A DNA stretch of 7,360 bases. Origin: Actinomycetota bacterium. Lineage in GTDB: Bacteria > Actinomycetota > Actinomycetes > Propionibacteriales > Nocardioidaceae. The stretch is from assembly GCA_009702305.1 (NCBI GenBank), contig WLIH01000122.1:1-7360 (forward strand). The letters are read 5' to 3'. The stretch's first letter is position 1, and every line of letters starts with the position of its first letter. The notes under the pieces were generated by a model. That model had not been told where the DNA came from, searched no databases, and saw nothing but the letters and a program-made list of their open reading frames with translations. Positions 6,744 to 7,360 of this stretch are shown here, one piece after another. Made by a program: the position numbers and the translations under genes.

Positions 6744-7040
6744 ATGCTCACCGACGGCATCAGCGTCAACCACTCAGGCCTCGACACCGGGGCGTCCGAC
6801 CTCGCTGCCGGGGTCAAGGCCATCGAGGACCGGATGATCCGCCTCGAGGACGACCTCAAGGAGCTCAAGGGCGCCTGGGTCGGTTCGGCCAAGGACTCCT
6901 ACACGATCGCCAAGGCGAAGTGGGACGGCGCCATCACGGAGATGAGGGACCTGCTCGCCAAGACGAGCCAGGCCGTCACCACCGCCAACCAGGACTACCG
7001 CGCCGCCGACCAGCGGGGCGCCAACCTGTTCAACGGCTGA
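6744..7040 (+). CDS. WXG100 family protein with YxxxD signal, EsxB-like
   Basis: A 98-residue helical-hairpin protein with W45-V46-G47 at the inter-helix turn, the defining WXG motif. Near the C-terminus it has YRAAD (Y85, D89), a perfect match to the YxxxD/E type VII export signal, followed by a short tail ending LFNG. In characterised ESX systems such a tail docks on an EccC ATPase domain, so this is the likely EsxB-like member that takes the heterodimer to the EccC encoded on the opposite strand. Length and architecture are typical. It follows the first WXG100 gene by 45 bases, has its own Shine-Dalgarno, and is followed at once by a strong hairpin, so the two form a bicistronic unit. Family assignment is firm. 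Pairing with the upstream protein is inferred from adjacency and complementary motifs. Confidence 0.94.
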   Translation: MLTDGISVNHSGLDTGASDLAAGVKAIEDRMIRLEDDLKELKGAWVGSAKDSYTIAKAKWDGAITEMRDLLAKTSQAVTTANQDYRAADQRGANLFNG

Positions 7041-7055
7041 CGTCCGCACGTCCAA

Positions 7056-7095
7056 CCCGGAGGGGCCGGCACCGAGAGGTGTCGGCCCCTCCGGG
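7056..7095 (+). terminator. 18-bp GC-rich hairpin with GAGA tetraloop
   Basis: The arms 7056-7073 and 7078-7095 pair over 18 consecutive positions with a single G-U wobble (7069/7082) and enclose GAGA, a GNRA-class tetraloop. It begins 15 bases after the stop of the second WXG100 gene. No T-tract follows, as is common for actinobacterial terminators. It may stop transcription fully, or partly so that the downstream eccD is expressed less than the WXG100 genes, and it would also protect the 3' end of the WXG100 mRNA. Confidence 0.85.
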
Positions 7096-7180
7096 CGGTC
7101 TGGACCGGCGTATCGAACGCTGGTCGCGGGGTAGGACACAGCCAGTCGCGACGGGGTCACCCGGCGCGGCACGCGATCAC

Positions 7181-7187
7181 GAGGGGG
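7181..7187 (+). promoter_or_regulatory. Shine-Dalgarno of the second eccD
   Basis: GAGGGGG ends 4 bases before ATG 7192 (GAGGG is 6 bases away), supporting that start. The stretch from the hairpin to here (7096-7180) shows no clear promoter elements. Confidence 0.75.
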
Positions 7188-7191
7188 AACG

Positions 7192-7360
7192 ATGAGTCAG
7201 GCGCCGCTCACCGCCACAGGCCTGGTGCGGGTCACGGTCGCGTCCGGCACACGCCGGGTCGACCTGGTCCTGCCCGGCTCGGTGCCGGTGGCCGAGCTCG
7301 TCCCCGAGCTGGCCCGCAGCGTCGGTCTGCTCGACGCCCTCACGGTCCACGGCGGCTATC
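7192..7360 (+). CDS. eccD: EccD, N-terminal part (second copy, runs off the right edge)
   Basis: Only the first 56 residues are in the window. They match the start of the EccD ubiquitin-like domain: LVRVTVASG (residues 11-19) as strand 1, RRVDLVLP (21-28) as strand 2, then the VPVAELVPELARSVG (32-46) helix. This is closer to the classical EccD N-terminus than the copy at 4858. The rest of the domain and the expected membrane helices lie beyond the edge. It has a good Shine-Dalgarno, sits 151 bases after the second WXG100 gene and is separated from it by a strong hairpin. It probably heads the remaining machinery genes (eccB, eccE, mycosin), though that is not visible. The alternative is another YukD-domain protein without the channel portion. 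Confidence 0.85.
   Translation, partial: MSQAPLTATGLVRVTVASGTRRVDLVLPGSVPVAELVPELARSVGLLDALTVHGGY

Noticed and set aside
6774..7172. Minus-strand open frame opposite the second WXG100 gene
   Set aside because: It is a shadow of a gene with clear WXG and YxxxD motifs and contains no recognisable domain of its own.
1..7360. Search for CRISPR arrays, tRNA or rRNA genes, insertion sequences and attachment sites
   Set aside because: I saw no regularly spaced repeats, tRNA-like cloverleaf, rRNA segment, transposase motif or long terminal repeats. Composition looks uniform across the window, with no sign of a recent insertion.

Overview
The DNA is very GC-rich. Third codon positions are almost always G or C, several starts are GTG, and ribosome binding sites are purine-rich. 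The gene set is that of an actinobacterial type VII (ESX) secretion locus. The best guess is a non-mycobacterial actinobacterium of the Nocardioides/Propionibacteriales kind: the cytoplasmic membrane machinery and two WXG100 genes are visible, with no PE, PPE or EspG. The genus is inferred from gene content and style, not demonstrated.

Layout. Positions 1-114 hold no supportable gene. A small SnoaL-like (NTF2-fold) protein follows on the plus strand (115-582) and probably marks the edge of the locus. It converges on a full-length fused eccC on the minus strand (615-4652), the motor of the secretion system, with two N-terminal membrane helices and three FtsK/SpoIIIE-type ATPase domains. A divergent intergenic region (4653-4857) separates eccC from an EccD-type membrane channel gene on the plus strand (4858-6213). 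After a 158-base leader come two WXG100 substrate genes (6372-6698 and 6744-7040), then a strong GC-rich hairpin (7056-7095). A second EccD-type gene starts at 7192 and runs off the right edge.

How they fit together. The two small helical-hairpin proteins are probably secreted as a heterodimer. The second carries the C-terminal YxxxD export signal, which EccC would recognise, and the first is the likely partner. EccC supplies ATPase activity, and EccD proteins build the inner-membrane pore together with EccB and EccE, which are not visible here and are expected beyond the right edge along with the mycosin protease.

The most unusual points are two different EccD-type genes bracketing the WXG100 pair (the first diverged in its central cytoplasmic loop) and the near-perfect 18-bp hairpin that can isolate the WXG100 transcript from the downstream machinery. 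I see no sign of a wholly unknown system: this is an ESX locus with an uncommon architecture.
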